NCBI GenBank assembly: GCA_018060905.1
Contig: JAGOVD010000002.1
Coordinates: 24,234 to 33,793 of the forward strand
Reading direction: 5' to 3'
From: Minisyncoccota bacterium
Lineage (GTDB): Bacteria; Patescibacteriota; Minisyncoccia; Phycocordibacterales; UBA9973
DNA length: 9,560 bases
This document shows, piece after piece, positions 1 to 6,010 of this stretch. Below the pieces are notes generated by a model, which was given only the letters and a program-made list of their open reading frames with translations, was not told the DNA's origin and searched no databases. The position numbers and the translations under genes are program-made. Numbering within the stretch: the stretch's first letter is position 1; the number at the start of each line of letters is the position of its first letter.

Positions 1-1
1 A

Positions 2-994
2 ATGGAAAACCAAATTGACTTCCTCGCCATCGGGGACATCGTGACTGACGCATTTATCCGTCTCAAAGATGCTGAAGCAACCTGCGACATCGACACAACC
101 AACTGCAAACTCTGCGTTCGCTTTGGCGACAAGGTCCCCTACGAATCAATGACGGAACTTCGTGCGGTCGGCAACTCTGCAAACGCCGCAGTTGCAGCAG
201 CACGTCTCGGTGTCGCGAGCTCTCTCCTCACCCATCTCGGCAAGGACCTCAATGGCGACAACTGCATCGCCGAACTCAAGAAAAACAATGTCGACACCCA
301 CTACGTCTACGCACATGAAGGCATGAAGACCAACTACCACTACGTGCTCTGGTATGACGTCGAGCGCACGATACTCATCAAACACGAGACGTACCCTGTC
401 ATGATGCCGAGTATGCCCGTCGCACCCAAGATGCTCTACCTCTCATCGCTCGGAGATCACACCGAGAAATACCATGCGGAAATCGCAGCGTACGTCATCG
501 CCCATCCTGAAATGAAGCTCGTCTTCCAGCCAGGGACGTTCCAGATCAAGCTCGGTACAGAAGTATTGAAAGATATCTATGCGAACACCTACGTATTCTT
601 TTGTAACCTCGAAGAAGCAAAGCGTATATTGAACACGACGGAACACGAAATCCCAATGCTCATCAAAGCGCTCCACAAGCTTGGCCCAAAGATCGTCGTG
701 ATCACCGACGGTATCAATGGCGCGTATGCATCTGATGGTGTCGAAGCATGGTTCATGCCGATCTATCCGCACGATCCCTACGAACGTACAGGTGCCGGAG
801 ACGCCTTTGCCTCTACAGTATCTGTCGCACTCCTCAAAGGCAAAAACCTCCAAGAAGCCCTCACCTGGGGACCCGTCAACTCCATGTCAGTCGTCCAGTA
901 CGTTGGCGCCCAAGAAGGTCTCCTCTCTCCAGAGAAAATAGAAAAGTATCTCGCTGATGCCCCTGCAAGTTACGCACCACAACCATTGTTTTAA
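2..994 (+). CDS. PfkB-family carbohydrate/nucleoside kinase
   Basis: A 330-residue ribokinase-fold kinase that would transfer phosphate from ATP to a sugar or nucleoside hydroxyl in the cytoplasm. The substrate cannot be read from sequence. Residues 7-20 form the first strand (FLAIGDIVTDAFIRL). Residues 57-70 (GNSANAAVAAARLG) match the first PfkB signature, although the usual GG is GN. The second signature is TGAGDAF at 263-269, with Asp267 as the expected catalytic base and GAG as the anion hole. The residues just before it are ERT rather than the usual DTT. The C-terminal WGPVNSMSVVQYVGA segment is also typical. Length is normal for the family (about 300-340). The ATG lies at the second base of the window, so its promoter and any upstream partner are not visible. 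It probably shares a transcript with the gene beginning 4 nt downstream. Family assignment is strong; alternatives such as ribokinase, adenosine-type kinase or 2-keto-3-deoxygluconate kinase remain open. Confidence 0.9.
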   Translation: MENQIDFLAIGDIVTDAFIRLKDAEATCDIDTTNCKLCVRFGDKVPYESMTELRAVGNSANAAVAAARLGVASSLLTHLGKDLNGDNCIAELKKNNVDTHYVYAHEGMKTNYHYVLWYDVERTILIKHETYPVMMPSMPVAPKMLYLSSLGDHTEKYHAEIAAYVIAHPEMKLVFQPGTFQIKLGTEVLKDIYANTYVFFCNLEEAKRILNTTEHEIPMLIKALHKLGPKIVVITDGINGAYASDGVEAWFMPIYPHDPYERTGAGDAFASTVSVALLKGKNLQEALTWGPVNSMSVVQYVGAQEGLLSPEKIEKYLADAPASYAPQPLF

Positions 995-998
995 TCCT

Positions 999-1523
999 AT
1001 GGAACAATCACGACCTTGGTTTAAAAGTAGCGATGATCATGAAAAACTGGAACTCCAGAATATCGTCAACGAAACAGTTGTAGAACGTACCAAAGAAATC
1101 AACGAACACATCGCAGAAAAAAATAGAATCATTACTAACAACATTCGCATTATCGGATGGCAATTAGACGAGCTCGAGGAGATGCTACGAGCGCAGGCGA
1201 CGAATTCCCCTGAGCAGCAGGCACATTCGTTGCAACAAATCATACGACAGCTCGAGAAAAACTTACTGGATCTCGTACGAGATTTTGAAGAATATGCGAC
1301 TTTGCTTCCAGAATATCAAAGAGAGTTTCAACAATACAAAATCGCTTCTGCTCAATTGCACATGACGCTCGACACTATGGGACAAACTAAAAATTTTAAT
1401 GACAATCTGGTTGCAGAATGGGAGGAACATAAAAAGCATCTTCGAGAAAGACTAGAAGAAATGCAGTTGCGACTCATCTCCAATGAAAACGACGAAGCGT
1501 CTCATCCCGTTGTATATAACTAA
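999..1523 (+). CDS. Hypothetical coiled-coil protein
   Basis: I do not recognise this 174-residue protein. It is highly charged, rich in Glu, Gln, Leu and Arg, has no Cys, and shows no signal peptide or membrane segment. It appears almost wholly helical, with heptad-like stretches at about residues 15-66, 71-103 and 134-161, so a coiled-coil or helical-bundle fold is likely. The first ten residues (MEQSRPWFKS) are non-helical. The frame is open back to an ATG at 957, but that would overlap the kinase gene by 38 nt with a different-looking peptide. The ATG at 999 sits 4 nt after the kinase stop and gives a natural N-terminus. No Shine-Dalgarno motif precedes it. Base use is more AT-rich than in the kinase gene. 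Its stop overlaps the stop of the converging transketolase gene. It is probably a real lineage-specific gene cotranscribed with the kinase; the function is unknown. Confidence 0.7.
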   Translation: MEQSRPWFKSSDDHEKLELQNIVNETVVERTKEINEHIAEKNRIITNNIRIIGWQLDELEEMLRAQATNSPEQQAHSLQQIIRQLEKNLLDLVRDFEEYATLLPEYQREFQQYKIASAQLHMTLDTMGQTKNFNDNLVAEWEEHKKHLRERLEEMQLRLISNENDEASHPVVYN

Positions 1524-2515
1524 CCTTTCCGTTCTATCACTTTCATCACTGCAGCAGTAATTGCATCGCGGCCCATGCCGTAGTGTTCGATGAGTTGGTT
1601 GGGTGTACCCGACTGCCCATAGACATCTCGCACACCGATGAACTCAATCGGTACTGGATACGTCTGGGCGAGTGCTTCGGCAACTGCAGACCCGAGTCCT
1701 CCTGCGATTTGATGTTCTTCAACAGTTACGATGGCCCTGGTTTCTTTTGCACACGCAATGAGAAGCTCTGTATCGAGCGGTTTGATTGTATGAATATTTA
1801 CGATAAGTACCTTGATGTGTTTCGCTTCAAAATCCTTGGCGACTTTTAACGCATTGGCAACGAGTCCGCCAGTGGCAACAATCGTCACATGGGCAATACC
1901 TTCAGGGCGATACAGTACCTGTCCTTTCCCTATTTCAAACGGAGTTTCTTCGGTGGTAATGATAGGTGTCTTTTCGCGAACAAGACGCAGATATGCAATG
2001 CGAGGATTGGCAGAGAGCGCGAGCGTTGCTTTGCGTGCCTGGATAGCATCACAGGGCGAGATGACCGTCATACGCGGGAGGACTCGCATGAGTGCAATGT
2101 CTTCGGTAGCTTGGTGTGTCCCCCCATCTGGACCAACAGAGATACCGGCGTGTGAGCCTACGATGACTGCAGGGCGATCGTTGTAGGTGATCGTGGTGCG
2201 GATCTGTTCCCAGTTGCGCCCTGGAGAAAACATTGCGTATGAAGAGAAAAATGGATACTTGCCCATCGCAGACATACCAGATGCTACCGTTGCGAGATTT
2301 TGCTCCGCGACACCGATCTCGATGAATCGCTCAGGGAATTTCTGCTTGAAGAAATGCATCTGTGTACTCTCGGTGAGGTCAGCACAGAGCGCGACGATAC
2401 TTTTGTTCGTCTCCCCCGCTTGCGCCAAGCCCTCACCAAATCCTTTGCGAATAGGAACTTGCTCGACATCGTCGGCAAACACTTTTGGATTTAATTTTAA
2501 ATCAAGGTTTAACAT
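1520..2515 (-). CDS. tkt: Transketolase, C-terminal subunit (split enzyme)
   Basis: The 331-residue second half of a split transketolase, which moves two-carbon ketol units between sugar phosphates with thiamine diphosphate (ThDP). The pyrimidine-binding domain spans about residues 16-185 and the transketolase C-terminal domain about 200-320. FIEIGVAEQN (64-73) carries Glu71, the expected catalytic glutamate that activates the cofactor. SSYAMFSPGRNWEQIRTT (91-108) and SVGPDGGTHQATED (126-139), with substrate-contact His134, are standard. VEEHQIAGGLGSAV (265-278) marks the C-terminal domain. Its partner is the N-terminal subunit encoded upstream; the two must assemble, because the active site lies at their interface. 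Unusually, two AT-rich genes separate the halves. The start is 3 nt after the DUF1653 stop, with no clear ribosome-binding motif. The first eleven codons are AT-rich, and the next in-frame Met is far inside the domain, so this start is well supported. Confidence 0.95.
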   Translation of the reverse strand: MLNLDLKLNPKVFADDVEQVPIRKGFGEGLAQAGETNKSIVALCADLTESTQMHFFKQKFPERFIEIGVAEQNLATVASGMSAMGKYPFFSSYAMFSPGRNWEQIRTTITYNDRPAVIVGSHAGISVGPDGGTHQATEDIALMRVLPRMTVISPCDAIQARKATLALSANPRIAYLRLVREKTPIITTEETPFEIGKGQVLYRPEGIAHVTIVATGGLVANALKVAKDFEAKHIKVLIVNIHTIKPLDTELLIACAKETRAIVTVEEHQIAGGLGSAVAEALAQTYPVPIEFIGVRDVYGQSGTPNQLIEHYGMGRDAITAAVMKVIERKG

Positions 2516-2518
2516 CTT

Positions 2519-2743
2519 TTAATTATCGCTTATAAATGTAAATCTAGGAACTGTTTCGCCTTCATATTCTACGTCATTAAAAAATAAATTCATTGGTCTG
2601 ATGTAAATCTTGCCACTATGCATCTGCTCATACACCACCATATCTTCTGCTGTTTCAGAATGTTTACCTAAAGTAATGATTTTGTAGTCATTGCCTTTGT
2701 AGTGTCGCCAAATTTGGTTAGGTTTTAAATTAGGATTAAGCAT
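2519..2743 (-). CDS. DUF1653-family small protein
   Basis: A 74-residue protein resembling the DUF1653 family, whose members are about 65-80 residues and have no assigned biochemical role that I know of. The family pattern is visible: WRHYKGNDYKIITLGKHSET (residues 12-31), then MVVYEQMHSGKIYIRPMNLFF (35-55), and a final PRFTFI. The start directly follows the stop of the upstream membrane-protein gene with no gap, and the stop lies 3 nt before the downstream transketolase subunit. Translation is therefore probably coupled along the operon. The region is markedly more AT-rich than the transketolase genes on either side. Its N-terminus (MLNPNLKPN) closely resembles that of the next gene (MLNLDLKLN), a point discussed in the findings. 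There is no visible Shine-Dalgarno motif. The family call is fairly secure; the reason for its place in a pentose-phosphate operon is unknown. Confidence 0.82.
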   Translation of the reverse strand: MLNPNLKPNQIWRHYKGNDYKIITLGKHSETAEDMVVYEQMHSGKIYIRPMNLFFNDVEYEGETVPRFTFISDN

Positions 2744-3118
2744 CTAATTATTGAAAAAAATAATCATACCGAGAGGTATTATAAATTTTAAAAAGAAAAA
2801 ACCCAAAATAACCGTTAATCCGTAAAGACCAAATATCGTACTATTTCTCAAGATTATATTTTCTTTTAGCAACTTTTTCTTTTTATTTCTCATAATAAGA
2901 AAAAAAGATATTGTATACACAATAATACCCATAAGAAAATATAAGAGCATGGATAAAATAGCAAAACCAATACAGTCTTGTTCTGCACAGTGAGTTTTTT
3001 CAGTAAGCCAAACAACTCTGCTTACCAAACGACCTAAAATAAAAGCAGATGGAATCGCAATAAAATAAGAAGCTATAAAGGTGAAGATGGTTGATTTGAA
3101 TAATGTCAGATTTTTCAT
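2744..3118 (-). CDS. Hypothetical multi-pass membrane protein
   Basis: A 124-residue protein I cannot assign to a family. It has three or four hydrophobic segments, at about residues 8-30, 49-75 and 93-121 (the last may be two short helices). A basic loop, RNKKKKLLKEN (77-87), probably faces the cytoplasm by the positive-inside rule. A short hydrophilic loop after the first segment contains two Cys (HCAEQDC, 43-49). The gene starts 2 nt after the stop of the transketolase N-terminal subunit and ends directly against the DUF1653 start. It is very AT-rich: I count 11 G/C in the 60 bases at 2881-2940, against 34 G/C in the 60 bases at 3601-3660 inside the transketolase gene. The tight operon fit argues that it is expressed. 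The base composition suggests relatively recent acquisition or weak constraint. The function is unknown. Confidence 0.7.
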   Translation of the reverse strand: MKNLTLFKSTIFTFIASYFIAIPSAFILGRLVSRVVWLTEKTHCAEQDCIGFAILSMLLYFLMGIIVYTISFFLIMRNKKKKLLKENIILRNSTIFGLYGLTVILGFFFLKFIIPLGMIIFFNN

Positions 3119-3120
3119 AA

Positions 3121-3987
3121 TTACTTATGCTCACTCTTAATCTTGCCTCCCAATGTGCGGAGTTCATCAAGGGCCATATTTGCCTCTTCTTTGTTCGGTG
3201 CTTTGCCATGCCATTCAAATTTGCGTTCGAATTCTCGGACACCACGCCCTGGAATCGTACGTGCAATGATCACTGATGGCTTCTCAAATACTGCTTTTGC
3301 TTTGTGAACGGCGTCGATGACGGCCTCAATGTTGTTGCCATCTATTTCTTGGACGTGCCAGTTGAATGCTTCCCATTTTTTATTCAAATCATCGAGCGGC
3401 ATGACGTCCTCAGTATAGCCATCGATCTGTATGTTGTTGCGATCAACGAATGCGATCAAGTTGCGGAGCTTCTCCTTGCCCGCGAGCATGATGGCTTCCC
3501 AGTTGTTACCTTCGTTTAGTTCCCCGTCCCCCAACAGACAATAGATATATTTCGGTGACGTGATGCCGTGATCCATACGATCCGCTATAGCCATACCCAC
3601 CGCTTGCGAGAGTCCCGAACCGAGTGGTCCTGATGAATTCTCGAGCATTGGGAGCCATTCACGATGCGGATGCCCCTGGAGTCGTGAGCCAAATTTGCGT
3701 AAGGTTTGCAATTCTTCCACGGGGAAATACCCTGCATGTGCCATCGTCGCATAAAGTACTGGATTGATATGCCCATTGGAAAGAACGAGGCGATCGCGAT
3801 CGGACCACTGTGGCTTTTGTGGATCATGTCTGAGTAATTCGAAATAGAGCGCCGTAAATACATCTGCCATGCCGAGTGGCCCTGCAGTATGTCCGCTCCC
3901 CGCTTCGAGCAACATCGAAATGATCGACTGTCTGATGTCGTTTGCTTTGATCTCTAACTCTCTGATGCTGTGGTTGCTAAATGACAT
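3121..3987 (-). CDS. tkt: Transketolase, N-terminal (ThDP-binding) subunit
   Basis: The 288-residue first half of a split transketolase, carrying the diphosphate-binding domain for thiamine diphosphate. LLEAGSGHTAGPLGMADV (26-43) includes His33, near the substrate, and SNGH (70-73) and QGHPH (104-108) supply further conserved histidines. The ThDP/Mg motif starts at GDGELNEG (153-160) and closes with Asn184-Asn185 in VDRNN. PGRGV and FEWHGKAP (258-265) are typical of the C-terminal part. Together with the C-terminal subunit it makes the complete enzyme of the non-oxidative pentose-phosphate pathway. Its ATG lies 34 nt inside the 3' end of the upstream rpe gene in another frame. No later in-frame start would preserve the domain, so the overlap appears genuine and implies coupled translation. 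The upstream bases show no Shine-Dalgarno core. Confidence 0.95.
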   Translation of the reverse strand: MSFSNHSIRELEIKANDIRQSIISMLLEAGSGHTAGPLGMADVFTALYFELLRHDPQKPQWSDRDRLVLSNGHINPVLYATMAHAGYFPVEELQTLRKFGSRLQGHPHREWLPMLENSSGPLGSGLSQAVGMAIADRMDHGITSPKYIYCLLGDGELNEGNNWEAIMLAGKEKLRNLIAFVDRNNIQIDGYTEDVMPLDDLNKKWEAFNWHVQEIDGNNIEAVIDAVHKAKAVFEKPSVIIARTIPGRGVREFERKFEWHGKAPNKEEANMALDELRTLGGKIKSEHK

Positions 3988-4670
3988 ACTCGTTTCAATT
4001 CTTGTATTGTACCTTGTGGGTCAGTAGATTGAAAGATAGTTGATCCGACAACAAGTGTGTCTGCTCCCGCTTGGGTGAGCACTGCTGCTGTTTCCATATT
4101 CACACCTCCATCAACTGAGATACTTTTATCTGGATACAATGCCTTTGTTTTTTTTACTTGGTCGATAACGCGCGGATCAAAAGGCTGCTTTTGAAATCCA
4201 ACATTTGCAATCCCCATGCACTGGATCGTGTCGATATACGGGATGTATGGCGCAACGAGCGCGGGATCGGTGTCGATACCAATCGCGATTCCGTACGTCA
4301 TGACATCCTTGATGATGAGGGGGAGATTTTCAAAATACGGCACCATCACCTCCTCGTGCATACTCTCAATATGGAAAATGATCTTGGACGGACCAAGCGC
4401 CATGAACGTATCCATATGTTCGAGCGGATCTTTGACCATGAGATCAAACTCATAGTTCATCGTCTCCCATTCGGGCATGCCTTCGTCTTGGTTGAGAATA
4501 GATGCGAGCTTGTCTTCGTTTTTGTTGTTAAATGGCCATGTGCGATTGGTCGCAAAGTGTCCGTCAACAAAATCAATCTGCATGGTGTCGACTGCGCCTA
4601 CGACTTTTTCCACGCCATTGGGAATGTCGTAGTATCGAAGTGGGAGGATTGCAGGGATGATCTTTACCAT
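3954..4670 (-). CDS. rpe: Ribulose-phosphate 3-epimerase-like TIM-barrel protein, divergent
   Basis: A 238-residue protein of the ribulose-phosphate epimerase superfamily, expected to interconvert ribulose-5-phosphate and xylulose-5-phosphate. Support comes from the N-terminal KIIPAILP strand, QIDFVDGHF (31-39, usually HVDVMDGHF), FDLMVKDP (75-82, usually VHLMIENP), and a good phosphate-binding end: SVDGGVNMETA (185-195) with likely catalytic Asp187, then ADTLVVGSTIF (203-213). Two residues expected to bind metal are changed: His to Gln31 and His to Asp76. The usual NPGFGGQ loop reads NVGFQKQ (156-162). The position in the rpiB-transketolase operon strongly suggests the epimerase role, but activity is not assured. 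I chose MVKIIPA as the start because it aligns with family N-termini. An upstream Met would add a Tyr/Asn-rich low-complexity stretch read from intergenic-like DNA. Confidence 0.85.
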   Translation of the reverse strand: MVKIIPAILPLRYYDIPNGVEKVVGAVDTMQIDFVDGHFATNRTWPFNNKNEDKLASILNQDEGMPEWETMNYEFDLMVKDPLEHMDTFMALGPSKIIFHIESMHEEVMVPYFENLPLIIKDVMTYGIAIGIDTDPALVAPYIPYIDTIQCMGIANVGFQKQPFDPRVIDQVKKTKALYPDKSISVDGGVNMETAAVLTQAGADTLVVGSTIFQSTDPQGTIQELKRVCHLATTASES

Positions 4671-4846
4671 ATAAATATTGTAATAATTAAAACTATAAAA
4701 ATAATAATAACCCAACCCGCTGTAGTAATAATAATCCTACCTAATATATCTTTCTTTTTGGGCGGATTAACTTTGCCACCATAAAAAACGCTACTCAGCC
4801 AAATAACTGCAACACCAATTTTTTCTATATGTCTGAATAATTTCAT
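4664..4846 (-). CDS. Small hypothetical membrane protein
   Basis: A 60-residue ORF between rpiB and rpe. The predicted protein has a short hydrophobic stretch at about 10-23, a basic turn containing NPPKKKD (27-33), and a strongly hydrophobic C-terminal helix at about 37-59 made mainly of Ile, Val and Phe. It could be a two-helix or single-anchor membrane peptide. It starts 3 nt after the rpiB stop, and its own stop lies inside the rpe start region (ATGGTAA, a 7-nt overlap). That is the geometry expected of translational coupling. The DNA is AT-rich (14 G/C in the 60 bases at 4681-4740), like the inserted genes further down the operon. No family is recognised. If the ORF were not real, this would be a 179-nt leader inside an otherwise tightly packed operon, so I favour a real gene with moderate confidence. 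Confidence 0.55.
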   Translation of the reverse strand: MKLFRHIEKIGVAVIWLSSVFYGGKVNPPKKKDILGRIIITTAGWVIIIFIVLIITIFIW

Positions 4847-4849
4847 TAT

Positions 4850-5287
4850 TTAAAACTTCCCAAGTCGACGCACATGTCGTTCGTCATTAGAGAAGGGTGT
4901 TGCAAGCCAGAGAGTGACGGCCTGGATTGCTTCATCTGGCGAGAGGTATCGCGCCGCCAGTGAAAGTACGTTTGCAGCATTGTGCTCTCGAGAGAGTGTG
5001 AGTATGTCAGTCGTACCTCCGTAGAATACCGCCGCACGAATGCCAGGCACACGGTTGGCACACATGGCCTCGCCTTGTCCTGATCCGCCAAATATAACAC
5101 CCATGCTATTGTCGGGATCTGCAACTACGGCCTGTGCACATGGCACTACATAGTCCGGATAATCATCTCCCTCTATCACTTCACTCGCACCATAATCTAT
5201 CACATCTATACCCTGCGCGAGCAAATACGCTTTCACAGCTTCCTTGTGTGCAACTCCAGTATGATCTGTGGCGAGATGGATAATCAT
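4850..5287 (-). CDS. rpiB: Ribose-5-phosphate isomerase B
   Basis: A 145-residue cytoplasmic isomerase of the RpiB/LacAB family that interconverts ribose-5-phosphate and ribulose-5-phosphate. The N-terminal ATDHTGVAHKE (6-16) holds the Asp8-His9 pair. DYGA (31-34), DYPDYV (42-47), ANRVPGIRAA (77-86), SREHNAANVLSL (99-110) and RHVRR (137-141) are all family landmarks. The active-site loop is GGSGQGEAM (67-75) rather than the CGTGIG form. The E. coli-type catalytic Cys is replaced by Gly, and Glu73 occupies the place where the mycobacterial-type enzymes use Glu as base. It is therefore the Glu-dependent subtype. It is the first gene of the probable seven-gene operon and has a promoter box only 6 nt before its ATG, implying a leaderless message. 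Confidence 0.95.
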   Translation of the reverse strand: MIIHLATDHTGVAHKEAVKAYLLAQGIDVIDYGASEVIEGDDYPDYVVPCAQAVVADPDNSMGVIFGGSGQGEAMCANRVPGIRAAVFYGGTTDILTLSREHNAANVLSLAARYLSPDEAIQAVTLWLATPFSNDERHVRRLGKF

Positions 5288-5293
5288 GACCCT

Positions 5294-5302
5294 AGTATAG
5301 CA
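5294..5302 (-). promoter_or_regulatory. Extended -10 promoter of rpiB, leaderless type
   Basis: On the minus strand this reads TGCTATACT, an extended -10 element (TGn plus TATACT). Only 6 nt (AGGGTC) separate the hexamer from the rpiB ATG, so initiation about 7 nt downstream would begin on the start codon itself. The same ten bases TATACTAGGG occur before gap. The -35 region falls inside the terminator stem of the preceding gene and has no TTGACA-like hexamer, which fits dependence on the extended -10. Confidence 0.7.
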
Positions 5303-5325
5303 AAAAGTCCCCGATCTGGGGACTT
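5302..5325 (-). terminator. Intrinsic terminator of the YceI-like gene
   Basis: On the minus strand an 8-bp perfect stem (AAGTCCCC / GGGGACTT, arms at 5318-5325 and 5305-5312) with a 5-nt loop is followed by T residues, the run of five T spanning the stem end and the bases after it. It lies 10 nt after the stop of the YceI-like gene and overlaps the rpiB promoter by one base, so termination and new initiation are packed together. Confidence 0.85.
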
Positions 5326-5335
5326 CACGGAAAAC

Positions 5336-5995
5336 TTATCGAACCGGTACTACGACTGATACTTCGACTGTCTCATTTGCAAATGCTTGGCTAATGCCGA
5401 AATCTTTGAGATTGAGTGTGAAAGTACTTCTGTATGACTTGGTATATGCCATACGCACATTAGGTGCTGGTACTACCTCTTCGAACGTTACAGGGAAACT
5501 GACTGTTTTGGTAGCTCCATGCATCGCAAGTGTCCCCCTCATCACAAATTTTCCCTGTGCAGCATTGGTCATATCCCATTTCGTCGGAGTAAATGTTGCG
5601 GTCGGATATTTAGCCGTATCAAAGAAATCCTTGGTCTTGAGATGCTCTGTAACCTTTTCAGTGTCGGTCGTGAGTGAGTTGATATCGATCACTGCAGATC
5701 CACTAAATGCGTCGTCTTTGTAGCTGAGTGTAGAGGTCACTTTACCAAATGAACCAGTATGCTCTTTGCCTGGACCGAATCCTTTGAACGATATGGTGAC
5801 GAGATCGTTGACAACGACAACTGTTTGTTCTTGGATACCCCCAGCTGCAGGATTTGCTCCTATATCAGTAGGTGTGTCTGTTGCCGTATCTCCTACGATT
5901 GCTGCAGGAGTTGCTGGATCAGACTGTGTCTGCAATTGCTGCCATCCAAAATACCCAAGCACTGCGATAATAACGATGATTAAAAATGTTTTCAT
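5336..5995 (-). CDS. Membrane-anchored YceI-like domain protein
   Basis: A 219-residue protein with a YceI-like domain. This beta-barrel lipocalin-like fold binds polyisoprenoid or other amphiphilic ligands in characterised members. Residues 3-17 form a hydrophobic N-terminal segment with no lipobox and no obvious cleavage site, so it is probably an uncleaved anchor. Residues 24-56 form a Thr/Ala/Pro/Asp-rich linker. The domain covers about 57-219 and contains HTGSFGKVTSTLSYKDD (79-95), IDINSLTTD (103-111), HLKTKDFFDTAKYPTATF (118-135), GTLAMHGATKTVSFPV (154-169) and FTLNLKDFGIS (192-202), which follow the YceI pattern closely. The domain should lie outside the cell membrane. The gene starts 15 nt after the gap stop, so it can be read from gap and also has its own candidate -10 box. 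It ends at a clear terminator. The ligand is unknown. Confidence 0.88.
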   Translation of the reverse strand: MKTFLIIVIIAVLGYFGWQQLQTQSDPATPAAIVGDTATDTPTDIGANPAAGGIQEQTVVVVNDLVTISFKGFGPGKEHTGSFGKVTSTLSYKDDAFSGSAVIDINSLTTDTEKVTEHLKTKDFFDTAKYPTATFTPTKWDMTNAAQGKFVMRGTLAMHGATKTVSFPVTFEEVVPAPNVRMAYTKSYRSTFTLNLKDFGISQAFANETVEVSVVVPVR

Positions 5996-6002
5996 AAGTA
6001 TG

Positions 6003-6008
6003 AGTATA
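6003..6008 (-). promoter_or_regulatory. Candidate -10 box of the YceI-like gene
   Basis: The minus strand reads TATACT, followed by 7 nt (CATACTT) and the ATG of the YceI-like gene. This is the same hexamer at nearly the same distance as for rpiB and gap. It lies 2 nt from the gap stop codon, with no TG extension and no clear -35 hexamer, and sits in AT-rich DNA. Chance is more plausible here than at the other sites. Confidence 0.5.
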
Positions 6009-6010
6009 AA

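Noticed and set aside
443..853. Minus-strand open frame of 136 codons inside the kinase gene
   Set aside because: It is antisense to a well-supported PfkB gene, and its composition follows the codon pattern of that gene.
957..998. Earlier ATG for the coiled-coil gene
   Set aside because: It overlaps the kinase gene and adds a His/Asn-rich stretch unlike the rest. The ATG at 999 fits a 4-nt operon gap.
2519..3118. Insertion sequence or transposon carrying the two AT-rich genes
   Set aside because: No transposase, no terminal inverted repeats and no clean target duplication are visible. The resemblance of gene starts is only partial.
4671..4715. N-terminal extension of the epimerase-like gene (15 residues rich in Tyr and Asn)
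   Set aside because: Low-complexity sequence from AT-rich DNA that also encodes the end of the small membrane ORF. Family N-termini align with MVKIIPA at 4670.
4158..4784. Long plus-strand open frame (208 codons) opposite rpe
   Set aside because: It is antisense to a recognised enzyme, has no family features and no promoter, and ends in AT-rich DNA. It is a shadow frame.
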